A stretch of DNA of 64,000 nucleotides from Geomonas diazotrophica (lineage in GTDB: Bacteria; Desulfobacterota; Desulfuromonadia; Geobacterales; Geobacteraceae), in assembly GCF_018919385.1 (NCBI RefSeq), contig NZ_JAHLMF010000006.1:186001-250000 (forward strand), read 5' to 3'. Both the position numbers and the translations under genes were made by a program. How positions within the stretch are numbered: the first letter of the stretch is position 1; each line of letters begins with the position of its first letter. Positions 43,450-50,843 of this stretch are shown piece by piece. The notes under the pieces are model-generated. The model did no database searches. It saw nothing but the letters and a program-made list of their open reading frames with translations, and was not told the origin of the DNA.

Positions 43450-44328
43450 CTACTCTATGTTCTGCACCTGCTCGCGGATCTTCTCCAGCTCCGCCTTCAG
43501 CTCCACCACCAAGGCCGCCATCTGGGCATCGTTACCCTTGGAGCCGATGGTGTTCACCTCGCGGTTGATCTCCTGGAGCAGGAAGTCGAGCTTTCGTCCC
43601 ACCGGCTCGCTCTTGGCCAGCGTCTCGTCGAACTGGCGCAGGTGGCTCTCCAGGCGCACCAGTTCCTCGGTGACGTCGCACTTGTCCGCCATGACCGCGA
43701 CCTCCTGGACCAGGCGTTCCTCCGGAAGGGATGCCTCACCAAGGAGCTGCGCGATCCTCTCCTTCAGGCGCTGGCCATACTCGGCGACTACCTGCGGGGC
43801 GCGCTCGGCCACGCTGCCGATCAGCCGGGCCAGGGTTTCGCGGCGCCTCTGGAAGTCGGCGTAGAGGGATTCCCCCTCGAACAGGCGCATCTCGTCCACC
43901 CGGCGCAGGGCGTCCTCCAGGGCGCTCACCAGTTCCTGCGGGATCTCCTCGAGGGTCGCCTCGGCCTCGGCGGCGACGGTGACCACGTCACGCTGCGACG
44001 CGACCAGGGCGAGATCGACCTCGCCGGAGAGCCCAAGCGCCTCGCCGATGGCCTGGAACGCCTTGAGATACCCCCGCGCCAGCGGCAGGTTGGCCGTCGG
44101 CACCCCGAGCGCCACCGCGTTCTCCACCTGGATGAAGACGTCGATCTTGCCGCGGACCAGCGTCTCACCCACCCGCTTCTTGATCTCGTTTTCGAACTGC
44201 AGCAGCACGCGCGGGAGCTTCACGGTGATCTCGCCGTAGCGATGGTTCACACAGCGCACCTCGACGATGAAACGTCCACCTTCGTGGACGGCCTCGCCCT
44301 TCCCATACCCGGTCATGCTCTTTATCAT
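43450..44328 (-). CDS. yicC: YicC/YloC family endoribonuclease
   Basis: 292 residues. IKSMTGYGKGEA at the start, EVRCVNHRYGEITVKLP, and the C-terminal DUF1732 with GRKLDFLLQEINREVNTIGS and KAELEKIREQVQNIE are family hallmarks. YicC-type proteins are RNases implicated in sRNA turnover. It precedes gmk by 72 bases; the small remA/DUF370 gene sometimes found between them is absent here. Confidence 0.94.
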   Translation of the reverse strand: MIKSMTGYGKGEAVHEGGRFIVEVRCVNHRYGEITVKLPRVLLQFENEIKKRVGETLVRGKIDVFIQVENAVALGVPTANLPLARGYLKAFQAIGEALGLSGEVDLALVASQRDVVTVAAEAEATLEEIPQELVSALEDALRRVDEMRLFEGESLYADFQRRRETLARLIGSVAERAPQVVAEYGQRLKERIAQLLGEASLPEERLVQEVAVMADKCDVTEELVRLESHLRQFDETLAKSEPVGRKLDFLLQEINREVNTIGSKGNDAQMAALVVELKAELEKIREQVQNIE

Positions 44329-44355
44329 GCCTTCTCCTTGTCCCCGCTCTTCAAG

Positions 44356-45342
44356 CTAGCGGGATTGCCAAAGCTTTTGTTCCCAGCGCCACGCGTCGGC
44401 GACGATGGTGTGCAGGTCGTTGTAGGACGGACTCCACCCAAGGACGGTACGGATCTTTTCGGCGACGGCGACCAGGCTGTCGGGGTCGCCGGGACGGCGC
44501 GGCGCCTCGTTGACCTTGAAATCCACGCCACTCACCTCCTTCACCACCTTGATCACCTCGCGTACGCTGCTCCCCTTGCCGTACCCCACGTTGATGACGT
44601 CGGAAGTCCCGCCCCCCTCGAGGTAGCGCAAGGCCGCCAGGTGCGCCGAGGCGAGGTCCTCGATGTGGATGTAGTCGCGGATCCCGGTGCCGTCGGGGGT
44701 GGCATAGTCGGTGCCGAAGATGGAGACGCCGTCGCGAGCGCCCAGCGCCGCCTGGCAGGCGACCTTGATCAGGTGGGTCGCCTCAGGCGTTCTCTGCCCC
44801 ATGCGCGCCTGCGGATCGGCGCCGGCCACGTTGAAATAGCGCAACGCCACGTAGGAGAAGCCGTGGGCGAAGGCGGCGTCCCGCAGCATCCACTCGCTCA
44901 TCAGCTTGGAGGTGCCGTAGGGGTTGATGGGGGCGGTGCGGCTCTCCTCCGAGGCGCATCCCTCCTCGGGCATGCCGTAGACCGCGGCGGTGCTGGAGAA
45001 GATGAAACGCTCGACGCCGTGCTCGACGCAGGCCTGCAGGAGGTTCAGCGTGTTTCTCGTGTTGTTGCCGTAGTACTTAAGCGGCAGGGTCACCGACTCC
45101 GGGGCGATGATGGCAGCGGCGAAATGGAGTACCGACTTGGCGCCGGTCTCCCTGAGGACCTTTCTTATCCCGTCCTGGTCGGCCAGGTCGCCGATGACGA
45201 GCCGCTCCCCGTGCACCAGCGCGTCTGCAGAGCCGGTGGAGAGGTTGTCGTAAACCACCACCTCGTGCCCCGCCTCGGAGAGCTGTCTGACCACGTGACT
45301 TCCTATGTAGCCGGCGCCGCCGGTAACGAGAATCACACTCAA
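44356..45342 (-). CDS. galE: UDP-glucose 4-epimerase
   Basis: 328 residues from TTG 45342, preferred because GGAGG lies 8 bases before it and the product then begins at the Rossmann strand (SVILVTGGAGYIGSH). NAD motif GGAGYIGSH, catalytic YGTSK (with TAAVYG upstream), ADPQARMGQRTPEATHLI and GTGIRDYIHIEDLA are GalE-specific. It makes UDP-galactose for surface polysaccharide. It is upstream of yicC by 27 bases and may head the yicC-gmk-rpoZ operon. Confidence 0.93.
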   Translation of the reverse strand: MSVILVTGGAGYIGSHVVRQLSEAGHEVVVYDNLSTGSADALVHGERLVIGDLADQDGIRKVLRETGAKSVLHFAAAIIAPESVTLPLKYYGNNTRNTLNLLQACVEHGVERFIFSSTAAVYGMPEEGCASEESRTAPINPYGTSKLMSEWMLRDAAFAHGFSYVALRYFNVAGADPQARMGQRTPEATHLIKVACQAALGARDGVSIFGTDYATPDGTGIRDYIHIEDLASAHLAALRYLEGGGTSDVINVGYGKGSSVREVIKVVKEVSGVDFKVNEAPRRPGDPDSLVAVAEKIRTVLGWSPSYNDLHTIVADAWRWEQKLWQSR

Positions 45343-45665
45343 AGCAATTACCTCCATTACAAAGATAATGAAAGAGGGTCTAGCCATTGGACTAAACCCT
45401 CGACACGCGGCAACGGGGCAGGTACGGATGCTGACAGTTCCCCCTGTCCCAGGCCCAAGCGCAGCGCCGATCCTTGTGCAAGCGATCGCGTAAAGTTATA
45501 GCACCTACCCCAACACAGCGCAACGCTTAAATCACCGGTTTGCCTGAGCGCTTCCGGCACTAGGCTACTGGCACTGCCACCAATAGTTCCCCCTTCTGAC
45601 CTTCTGAGCCAAAACGTCACCCGCAAAAGGAACCTGAATAGCGGCGAGCGGAGCGGCGGTTGTTT
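45343..45665. other. Intergenic region between galE and pyk
   Basis: About 320 bases without a supported gene. It contains the galE promoter (45495-45523) and a leader of about 145 bases. No terminator with a T run is visible after pyk. Confidence 0.4.
45495..45523 (-). promoter_or_regulatory. Promoter of galE
   Basis: Minus strand TTGCGC (45523-45518), 17-base spacer, TATAAC (45500-45495). Both boxes match four or five of six. Confidence 0.5.
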
Positions 45666-47114
45666 TCAGCTCTGCGGCAGCGCCCCCGGCTCCTCCAGCC
45701 GGTGCACCTTCATCAGGTTCGTCGTGCCGGGGCTCGACAGCGGGCTCCCCATGGTGATCACCACGAGGTCCCCCTTTTCCAGCCACCCCATGGCAAGCAC
45801 CGCCGCCTCCACCGAGAGGATCTGCGACTCGGTGTCCCCCTCGATGTCGACCCGCAGCGCGTGCACCCCGGCGTAGAGAGCGAGCCGGCGGCGCACCTGC
45901 TGCGAGGGGGTCACCGCGATGATGGGCTGCGCAGGGCGGTACTTGGAAACCAGCGCGGCGGTGCTCCCGGTCTGGGTGAAGGCGAGGATGGCCGAGGCAT
46001 TGACGCTCTCCGCCGCGCGGCAGGCCGCCATGCCGATCACCTCGGAGATGTCGGGAAGGATCCCCTGCCCGTTGGGCGCCTTGCAGCACTGCGCCATGAG
46101 CTGGGGGTCGTTCTCGATGTCGCGCGCCACCTGCACCATCATGGAGACCGCCTCGATGGGGTATTTGCCGGAGGCGGTCTCGGCGGAGAGCATGATGGCG
46201 TCGGTGCCGTCGAGTATCGCGTTGGCCACGTCCGAGGTCTCGGCGCGGGTCGGGCGCGGGTTGTTCACCATGCTCTCCAGCATCTGGGTAGCCGTGATCA
46301 CTGGCTTTCCCGCATCGTTGCAGCTACGGATGATGCGCTTCTGGATCAGGGGCACCTTCTCGGGGTTCAACTCCACCCCCAGGTCGCCGCGCGCCACCAT
46401 GATGCCGTCGGACACCCTGAGGATGGCTGCGAAGTTGAGCACCGCCTCCGGCTTCTCGATCTTGGCGATGATGCGCAGCGACGAACCGGCCCGGTCAATG
46501 ATCTCCTTGAGCTCGGTCACGTCCGAGGCCTCGCGCACGAAGGAAAGGGCGACGTAGTCGAGCTGCTGGTCCATGCAGAACTGCAGGTCTTCCCTGTCCT
46601 TGTCGGTGAGCGCGGGGGCGGATACTTTGGCGCCGGGGAGGTTGATCCCCTTGCGGTCCTTGAGCAGTCCGCCGGTCACGACCTGGCAGCGCACGTCCTC
46701 CCCGGAGACGGCGAGCACCTTCAGCTCCATCAGCCCGTCGTCCAGCAGAATGCGGTCCTCCGGCTTCACGTCGCGCGGCAGCCCCTTGTAGATGGTGGGG
46801 ATGACGTTGTCCTGTCCCAGCACCGCACGGGTGGTGACGACCACCTCGGAGCCGGCCACAAGCTGCATCGAGCCGCCGACCATGAGGCCGGTGCGGATCT
46901 TTGGTCCCTGCAGGTCGCCGAGGATGGCCACGGCGTGCTCGTGCTCCTGGGAAAGCTTCCGGATATGGCCGATCACCGCGGCCTTGGAGGCGTAATCGCC
47001 GTGGGAGAAGTTGAGACGGAAGACGTCGACGCCGGCGTGGATCAGGGCGTCCAGCATCTGTTCGGAATCGGAAGCGGGGCCGACGGTGGCTACGATCTTG
47101 GTGCGACGGAACAT
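45666..47114 (-). CDS. pyk: Pyruvate kinase
   Basis: 482 residues from ATG 47114 (CAGGAGAA precedes it; a 19-residue upstream extension is rejected). Converts PEP and ADP to pyruvate and ATP. RRTKIVATVGPASDS, RLNFSHGDY, KGINLPGAKVSAPALT, IIAKIEKPEAVLNF, MVARGDLGVEL, GKPVITATQMLESM and a C-terminal regulatory domain. The product pyruvate feeds the PFOR encoded at the far end of the window. Confidence 0.97.
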   Translation of the reverse strand: MFRRTKIVATVGPASDSEQMLDALIHAGVDVFRLNFSHGDYASKAAVIGHIRKLSQEHEHAVAILGDLQGPKIRTGLMVGGSMQLVAGSEVVVTTRAVLGQDNVIPTIYKGLPRDVKPEDRILLDDGLMELKVLAVSGEDVRCQVVTGGLLKDRKGINLPGAKVSAPALTDKDREDLQFCMDQQLDYVALSFVREASDVTELKEIIDRAGSSLRIIAKIEKPEAVLNFAAILRVSDGIMVARGDLGVELNPEKVPLIQKRIIRSCNDAGKPVITATQMLESMVNNPRPTRAETSDVANAILDGTDAIMLSAETASGKYPIEAVSMMVQVARDIENDPQLMAQCCKAPNGQGILPDISEVIGMAACRAAESVNASAILAFTQTGSTAALVSKYRPAQPIIAVTPSQQVRRRLALYAGVHALRVDIEGDTESQILSVEAAVLAMGWLEKGDLVVITMGSPLSSPGTTNLMKVHRLEEPGALPQS

Positions 47115-47225
47115 GGGTTCTCCTGGTCGAGCCGGACGAGCGCGGGGGGACGGTCCATAGGGACCATCCACCGCGCGCCGCCGGCTCGCGAAAGGGGGAT
47201 GTGCGGTTTGAGGAACGACCCTAAA

Positions 47226-47254
47226 TAATTACCCGAAATCGGGGCGGGGCGCAA
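47226..47254 (-). promoter_or_regulatory. Possible promoter of pyk
   Basis: Minus strand TTGCGC (47254-47249), 17-base spacer, TAATTA (47231-47226), in the only AT-rich patch upstream of pyk. Weak -10. Confidence 0.35.
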
Positions 47255-47290
47255 TGTGTATCGGCAGGTTTTTGCTGGGGGTTTTGGCGG

Positions 47291-47887
47291 TCAGCCGTTT
47301 TGCAGCTCGCGCCAGCGGAAGCAGTCGACGGTGTGATCGTTCACCATCCCTACCGCCTGCATCATGGCGTAACAGATGGTGCTCCCCACGAAGCGGAAGC
47401 CGCGCCGCTTGAGGTCGCGACTCAACCTTTCCGAGACCCCGCTCGCGGCGGGCACCTCGGAAAGGCTGCGCCAGGCGTTTTGGACGGGGACGCCGTCCAC
47501 GAAGCGCCACAGGTAGGCGTCGAAGGAGCCGAACTCCTGCTGCACCGCGAGGAAGGCGCGCGCGTTGTCCACCGTCGAACCTATCTTCAGGCGGTTGCGG
47601 ACGATGGAGGGGTCGGCCATGAGTCGGGCCGTGTCCGCGTCGGAGAAGCGGGCCACGAGCTCGGGATCGAAGCCCGCGAAGGCGCGGCGGTACCCCTCGC
47701 GCTTTCTCAGGATGGTGATCCAGGAAAGCCCCGCCTGCGCCCCCTCCAGGGTGAGGAACTCGAAGAGGAGGCGGTCGTCGTGCACCGGCACCCCCCATTC
47801 GAGGTCATGATAGGCACAGTAAAGGGGATCGTTCCCGGCCCAGCCGCAGCGGTTCGGGCTAGTCGCGGCCGTGACGGTCGCGGTCAA
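47291..47887 (-). CDS. tag: DNA-3-methyladenine glycosylase I
   Basis: 198 residues. Removes 3-methyladenine from alkylated DNA. NRCGWAGNDPLYCAYHDLEWG with the early Cys/His zinc ligands, GAQAGLSWITILRKREGYRR with the catalytic region, and the C-terminal DHTVDCFRW completing the zinc site. TTG start at 47887 with AGGAGAGGG 3-4 bases before it; the first 29 bases lie inside the end of the upstream gene, which suggests translational coupling with it. Confidence 0.93.
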   Translation of the reverse strand: MTATVTAATSPNRCGWAGNDPLYCAYHDLEWGVPVHDDRLLFEFLTLEGAQAGLSWITILRKREGYRRAFAGFDPELVARFSDADTARLMADPSIVRNRLKIGSTVDNARAFLAVQQEFGSFDAYLWRFVDGVPVQNAWRSLSEVPAASGVSERLSRDLKRRGFRFVGSTICYAMMQAVGMVNDHTVDCFRWRELQNG

Positions 47888-48575
47888 GGTCCCTCTCCTC
47901 CCTGCGCTGCTCGTGTTCGCGGTGTTTCTGCTCTTTTCTCTGCTCCTTATCGAAGCGCTTGTCTTCCTTTCTCTGCTCCTTCTCGAAGCGCTTCTCTTCC
48001 TTTCTCTGCTCCTTGGCGTACCTCTTCTCGTCCTTTAGGTGCTCGTGGCGCGCCTTCCAGTACCCCCGGTCGCTGCGGTGCCTGCCGTGGTAGTGGTCGC
48101 GGTCGTGCTGGTAGACGGCGTACTCGCGGGCACGGTACTCCCGGATCCGCTCTATGCGGTAGCGGCGCAGCGGCGAGGGGAGCTCGCGGTACCCGACCGG
48201 GACCCAGCCGCCGCGGTTGTTGGGAGAGCGGTACCAGCGCCCGTCACGGAAGACGAAGTAGACGTTGTTGAGGTAAAAGAGGTCGTAGGGGACCCCCACC
48301 GCCACGTAGAAGCCAAGCGGCTGCGGGTAGATGAACTCGACGTCCTCCTCGGGCTCGTCGTAGTAGGGCTCCGGCTGGTACACCGGCACCGGGGCCGGCG
48401 CCACCACGACCGGGCGGGGGGCGGGAGCCGGGGCCACCACCACGGGTCGCGGCTCGTTGCCCAGATGAATGTTGACGTCCACTCCGACATTGCCTGCCTG
48501 GGCCTGGGCGAGCATGAGCGGCAGGGCCACGGCCTGCAGCACGAGGGCACGCGCTATCTGTTGTATCGTTGACAT
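47859..48575 (-). CDS. Exported protein with proline-rich linker and basic KEQRKE repeats
   Basis: 238 residues; AAGGAGG ahead of the ATG. A signal peptide (LVLQAVALPLMLAQAQA) is followed by a Pro/Val-rich stretch with two APAPxPRPVVV-like units, then a compact domain with YFVFRDGRWYRSPNNRGGW (a YXWGXW/water-stress-like pattern) and a long charged tail. The tail repeats KEQRKE-(E/D)KR(F)(E/D) about three times (residues about 180-215) and is predicted to be a single helix. No known function; envelope association is likely. It overlaps tag by 29 bases. Confidence 0.75.
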   Translation of the reverse strand: MSTIQQIARALVLQAVALPLMLAQAQAGNVGVDVNIHLGNEPRPVVVAPAPAPRPVVVAPAPVPVYQPEPYYDEPEEDVEFIYPQPLGFYVAVGVPYDLFYLNNVYFVFRDGRWYRSPNNRGGWVPVGYRELPSPLRRYRIERIREYRAREYAVYQHDRDHYHGRHRSDRGYWKARHEHLKDEKRYAKEQRKEEKRFEKEQRKEDKRFDKEQRKEQKHREHEQRREERDLDRDRHGRD

Positions 48576-48599
48576 CTAGTTCCTCCTTGGATGATGAGG

Positions 48600-50384
48600 T
48601 CAGCCTGCGACACTCAACGGTTTGGAATCATCTTCAAGCCCGGAAAAGCGCTTGACGTAGCTGGTGAAATCCTCCCCGGGCATGGGGGGGGCGAAGTAGA
48701 AGCCCTGTGCCTCGTCGCAGCGCCGGTCCGCCAGGAAATCGAGCTGGTCGTCGCTCTCGACCCCCTCGGCGATGACCTTGAGCTTCAAGCTGTGGGCCAT
48801 GGAGATGATGGCCTCGGCGATTGCCGCGTCATCGCTGTCGGTGACGAGGTCGGCGATGAAGGAGCGGTCGATCTTGATGGCGTCGATGGGGAAGTGTTTC
48901 AGGTAGTTGAGCGAGGAATAACCGGTGCCGAAGTCGTCGATGCTGAGCCTCACCCCCATCTTTTTCAGCGCCTGCAGCGCGTCGATGTTCTTCTCGGCAC
49001 GTTCCATGATGACGCTCTCGGTGAACTCGAGCTCAAGGGAGCTTGGGCGGACCCCGGTCTCCTCGATGACGCTGGCGACCGTCTGCAGGAAGTCGGGTTG
49101 CCGGAACTGCCGCCCCGAGATGTTGACGGCGACCTTGAGCCCCGGGCAGACGCCGTCCCACGCCACCGCATGCAGGCAGGCCTCCCTCAGCACCAGGTCC
49201 CCCAGGTCGAAGATGAAGCCGCAGGACTCGGCGATGGGGATGAACTCGTCCGGCCCCACCATGCCGAACTCGGCGCTGTGCCAGCGCAAAAGCGCCTCGG
49301 CGCCGGTCAGTCGCAGGGTCTTCAGGTCCCACTGGGGTTGGAAGTAGAGGTAGAACTCACCCCGGGCCAGCCCCTGGCGCATCCCCGTTTCCAGCGCCAC
49401 GCGGCGCATGGTGACCTGGTTCATCTCCTGCGAGAAGAACTGGTAACCCGCCTTCCCCTCGCTCTTGGCCTGGTAGAGCGCCGCGTCGGCGCAACGCAAG
49501 AGGCTCTCCACGTCCCGGCCATCCTCAGGGTACAGGGCGATGCCGATACTGGTGCTGCCGTAGAGCTCCTCCCCGTCGATGATGAAGGGCTCCGCGAAGA
49601 GGGCCTGCAGCCTGGCGGCGGTTGCCGCCACCCCCTCCTCACCCGGGACCGGGTTGATCACGATGACGAACTCGTCCCCGCCGAGCCGTGCCAGGGTGTT
49701 GGAATCGCACAGGCAACCGGCGAGCCTTGCCGCCACCTCCTGCAGGAACTTGTCCCCCACCTCGTGCCCCTTGGAACTGTTCAGGTCCTTGAAGTTGTCC
49801 AGGTCGAGAAAGAGCAGGGCCAGCTCGCGCCGCTCACGCTGGGCGAGGGCAAGGGCCTGGTGCAGGCGGTCCATGAGGAGCGCCCGGTTGGGGAGCTTGG
49901 TGACGCTGTCGTAGTAGGCGAGGGTCTCGAGCTGCTGCTCGCAGAGCTTGCGCTGGGTCATGTCCTCGCAGGCGGTCAACAAGCCGAGGTAGTCCCCGCC
50001 GGCGTTTCTGATCGGCAGTGAGGTCAGCTGAACCGGAAAGATCTTGCCGTCCTTGCACACGTTCAGGCACTCGCGTTTCCACAGTCCCGCGGTCCGGTGG
50101 TTGATCCGTTTCCCCCCAGCCTTGGCCTCTGGGGCCAGCATGCGGGCCGGCCTGCCGATCAGCTCGGTGCAGGCGTAGCCATGCATCGCCGCCTCCGCCT
50201 GGTTCACGTAGACGATCTTCCCTTCCTTGTCGCTGATGGTGATCCCGGCACCGATGGGAAGGAAGTCGATGGTTTCCTTCAGCATCGCAAGGCGCTCCTC
50301 GTCCTGCTGCAGTTGATCGAGCGACTGCAGCGAGCAGGAACCCGGCTGCAAGCTCCGTGGTGGGTCGATAGCCGCATCGTGCAT
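48600..50384 (-). CDS. PAS-GGDEF-EAL cyclic-dinucleotide protein
   Basis: 594 residues, cytoplasmic, GGAGAG before the ATG. PAS (about 35-150: LPIGAGITISDKEGKIVYVN), GGDEF domain with an intact LARLGGDEFVIV and the base-contact residues N (DLNSSKGH) and D (VGDKFL), so c-di-GMP rather than cGAMP synthesis is expected. The inhibitory RxxD site is absent (CDSN instead). The EAL domain keeps GAEALLRW, VNISGRQF, LEFTES, IDDFGTGYSSL, IKIDRSF and EGVE, so it should hydrolyse c-di-GMP. It is preceded by a GEMM-I riboswitch, giving nucleotide control of its own expression. Confidence 0.93.
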   Translation of the reverse strand: MHDAAIDPPRSLQPGSCSLQSLDQLQQDEERLAMLKETIDFLPIGAGITISDKEGKIVYVNQAEAAMHGYACTELIGRPARMLAPEAKAGGKRINHRTAGLWKRECLNVCKDGKIFPVQLTSLPIRNAGGDYLGLLTACEDMTQRKLCEQQLETLAYYDSVTKLPNRALLMDRLHQALALAQRERRELALLFLDLDNFKDLNSSKGHEVGDKFLQEVAARLAGCLCDSNTLARLGGDEFVIVINPVPGEEGVAATAARLQALFAEPFIIDGEELYGSTSIGIALYPEDGRDVESLLRCADAALYQAKSEGKAGYQFFSQEMNQVTMRRVALETGMRQGLARGEFYLYFQPQWDLKTLRLTGAEALLRWHSAEFGMVGPDEFIPIAESCGFIFDLGDLVLREACLHAVAWDGVCPGLKVAVNISGRQFRQPDFLQTVASVIEETGVRPSSLELEFTESVIMERAEKNIDALQALKKMGVRLSIDDFGTGYSSLNYLKHFPIDAIKIDRSFIADLVTDSDDAAIAEAIISMAHSLKLKVIAEGVESDDQLDFLADRRCDEAQGFYFAPPMPGEDFTSYVKRFSGLEDDSKPLSVAG

Positions 50385-50534
50385 GAGGGTCTCTCCTGCC
50401 GCCGGCCTGCTGTGGCCTCGGCATGAATATCTGGGATTGACGGAAAAAGTCGATGGGGAGAAGGCGGCTGCCCGACCACGCCGATCACGCCGGCGAAGAG
50501 GGAAATGTTTGGGAGAAAATCATTAGAAGCGGGC

Positions 50535-50593
50535 AAAAAAAAACGGGTTGCCGGTATCTTAGCTGGACCTTTGCTAGATATTTCGGCAACCCG
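50535..50593 (-). terminator. Riboswitch-controlled intrinsic terminator
   Basis: Arms CGGGTTGCCG/CGGCAACCCG (50584-50593 with 50544-50553), extended by TATCT/AGATA and AGC/GCT pairs within the 30-base interior, followed on the minus strand by nine T (50543-50535). Its 5' half is the 3' end of the aptamer, and its 50576-50580 segment can instead close aptamer helix P1 with 50657-50661. Confidence 0.85.
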
Positions 50594-50661
50594 GCTGTCT
50601 CAGGGAGACCCTTGGGCTTTCCGTCCCACCCTCGCGGATGGTTTAGTATTATCGTTTATCT
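50576..50661 (-). promoter_or_regulatory. GEMM-I riboswitch, probable cGAMP (GEMM-Ib) type
   Basis: Minus strand: P1 AGATA, then AATACTAAACCATCC, a GCGA tetraloop, GGGTGGGACGGAAAGCC, a second hairpin (GTCTC/GAGAC), then AGCCGGGTTGCCG and the P1 partner TATCT. This is the GEMM-I (c-di-GMP-I) architecture: tetraloop hairpin, GGACG-x-AAAGCC core and GGGTTGCC end. Aligning AAACC with the same bases of Vibrio Vc2, the ligand-recognising G20 corresponds to A here, which is the mark of cGAMP-responsive GEMM-Ib switches described in Geobacter. P1 and the terminator are mutually exclusive, so ligand should switch the GGDEF-EAL gene on. Confidence 0.8.
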
Positions 50662-50760
50662 TTTTTCCGGTGCTGTCCGTTCTGGCACGCTTAGAGCCGG
50701 GCTCGTTAGCCCCTCCGATTGTCTCCGGCAACCGTTACTACCCTTGCCATCGAGTAGAAG

Positions 50761-50789
50761 GTTTAACCAGATGAGGAGGGAAATGTCAA
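50761..50789 (-). promoter_or_regulatory. Promoter of the riboswitch-controlled gene
   Basis: Minus strand TTGACA (50789-50784), 17-base spacer, TTAAAC (50766-50761). Predicted start about 50754, so the aptamer begins about 93 bases into the leader. The first part of the leader can form another hairpin (GGCAA/TTGCC near 50729-50750). Confidence 0.5.
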
Positions 50790-50843
50790 ATGAAATTAAG
50801 CTCATCATGAGGGAGAGGCCGGGCAGACGCCGCCCTCGCCAGG

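Noticed and set aside
42796-45501. Plus-strand 901-codon frame across gmk, yicC and galE
   Set aside because: It crosses three well-identified genes on the other strand; no protein family features.
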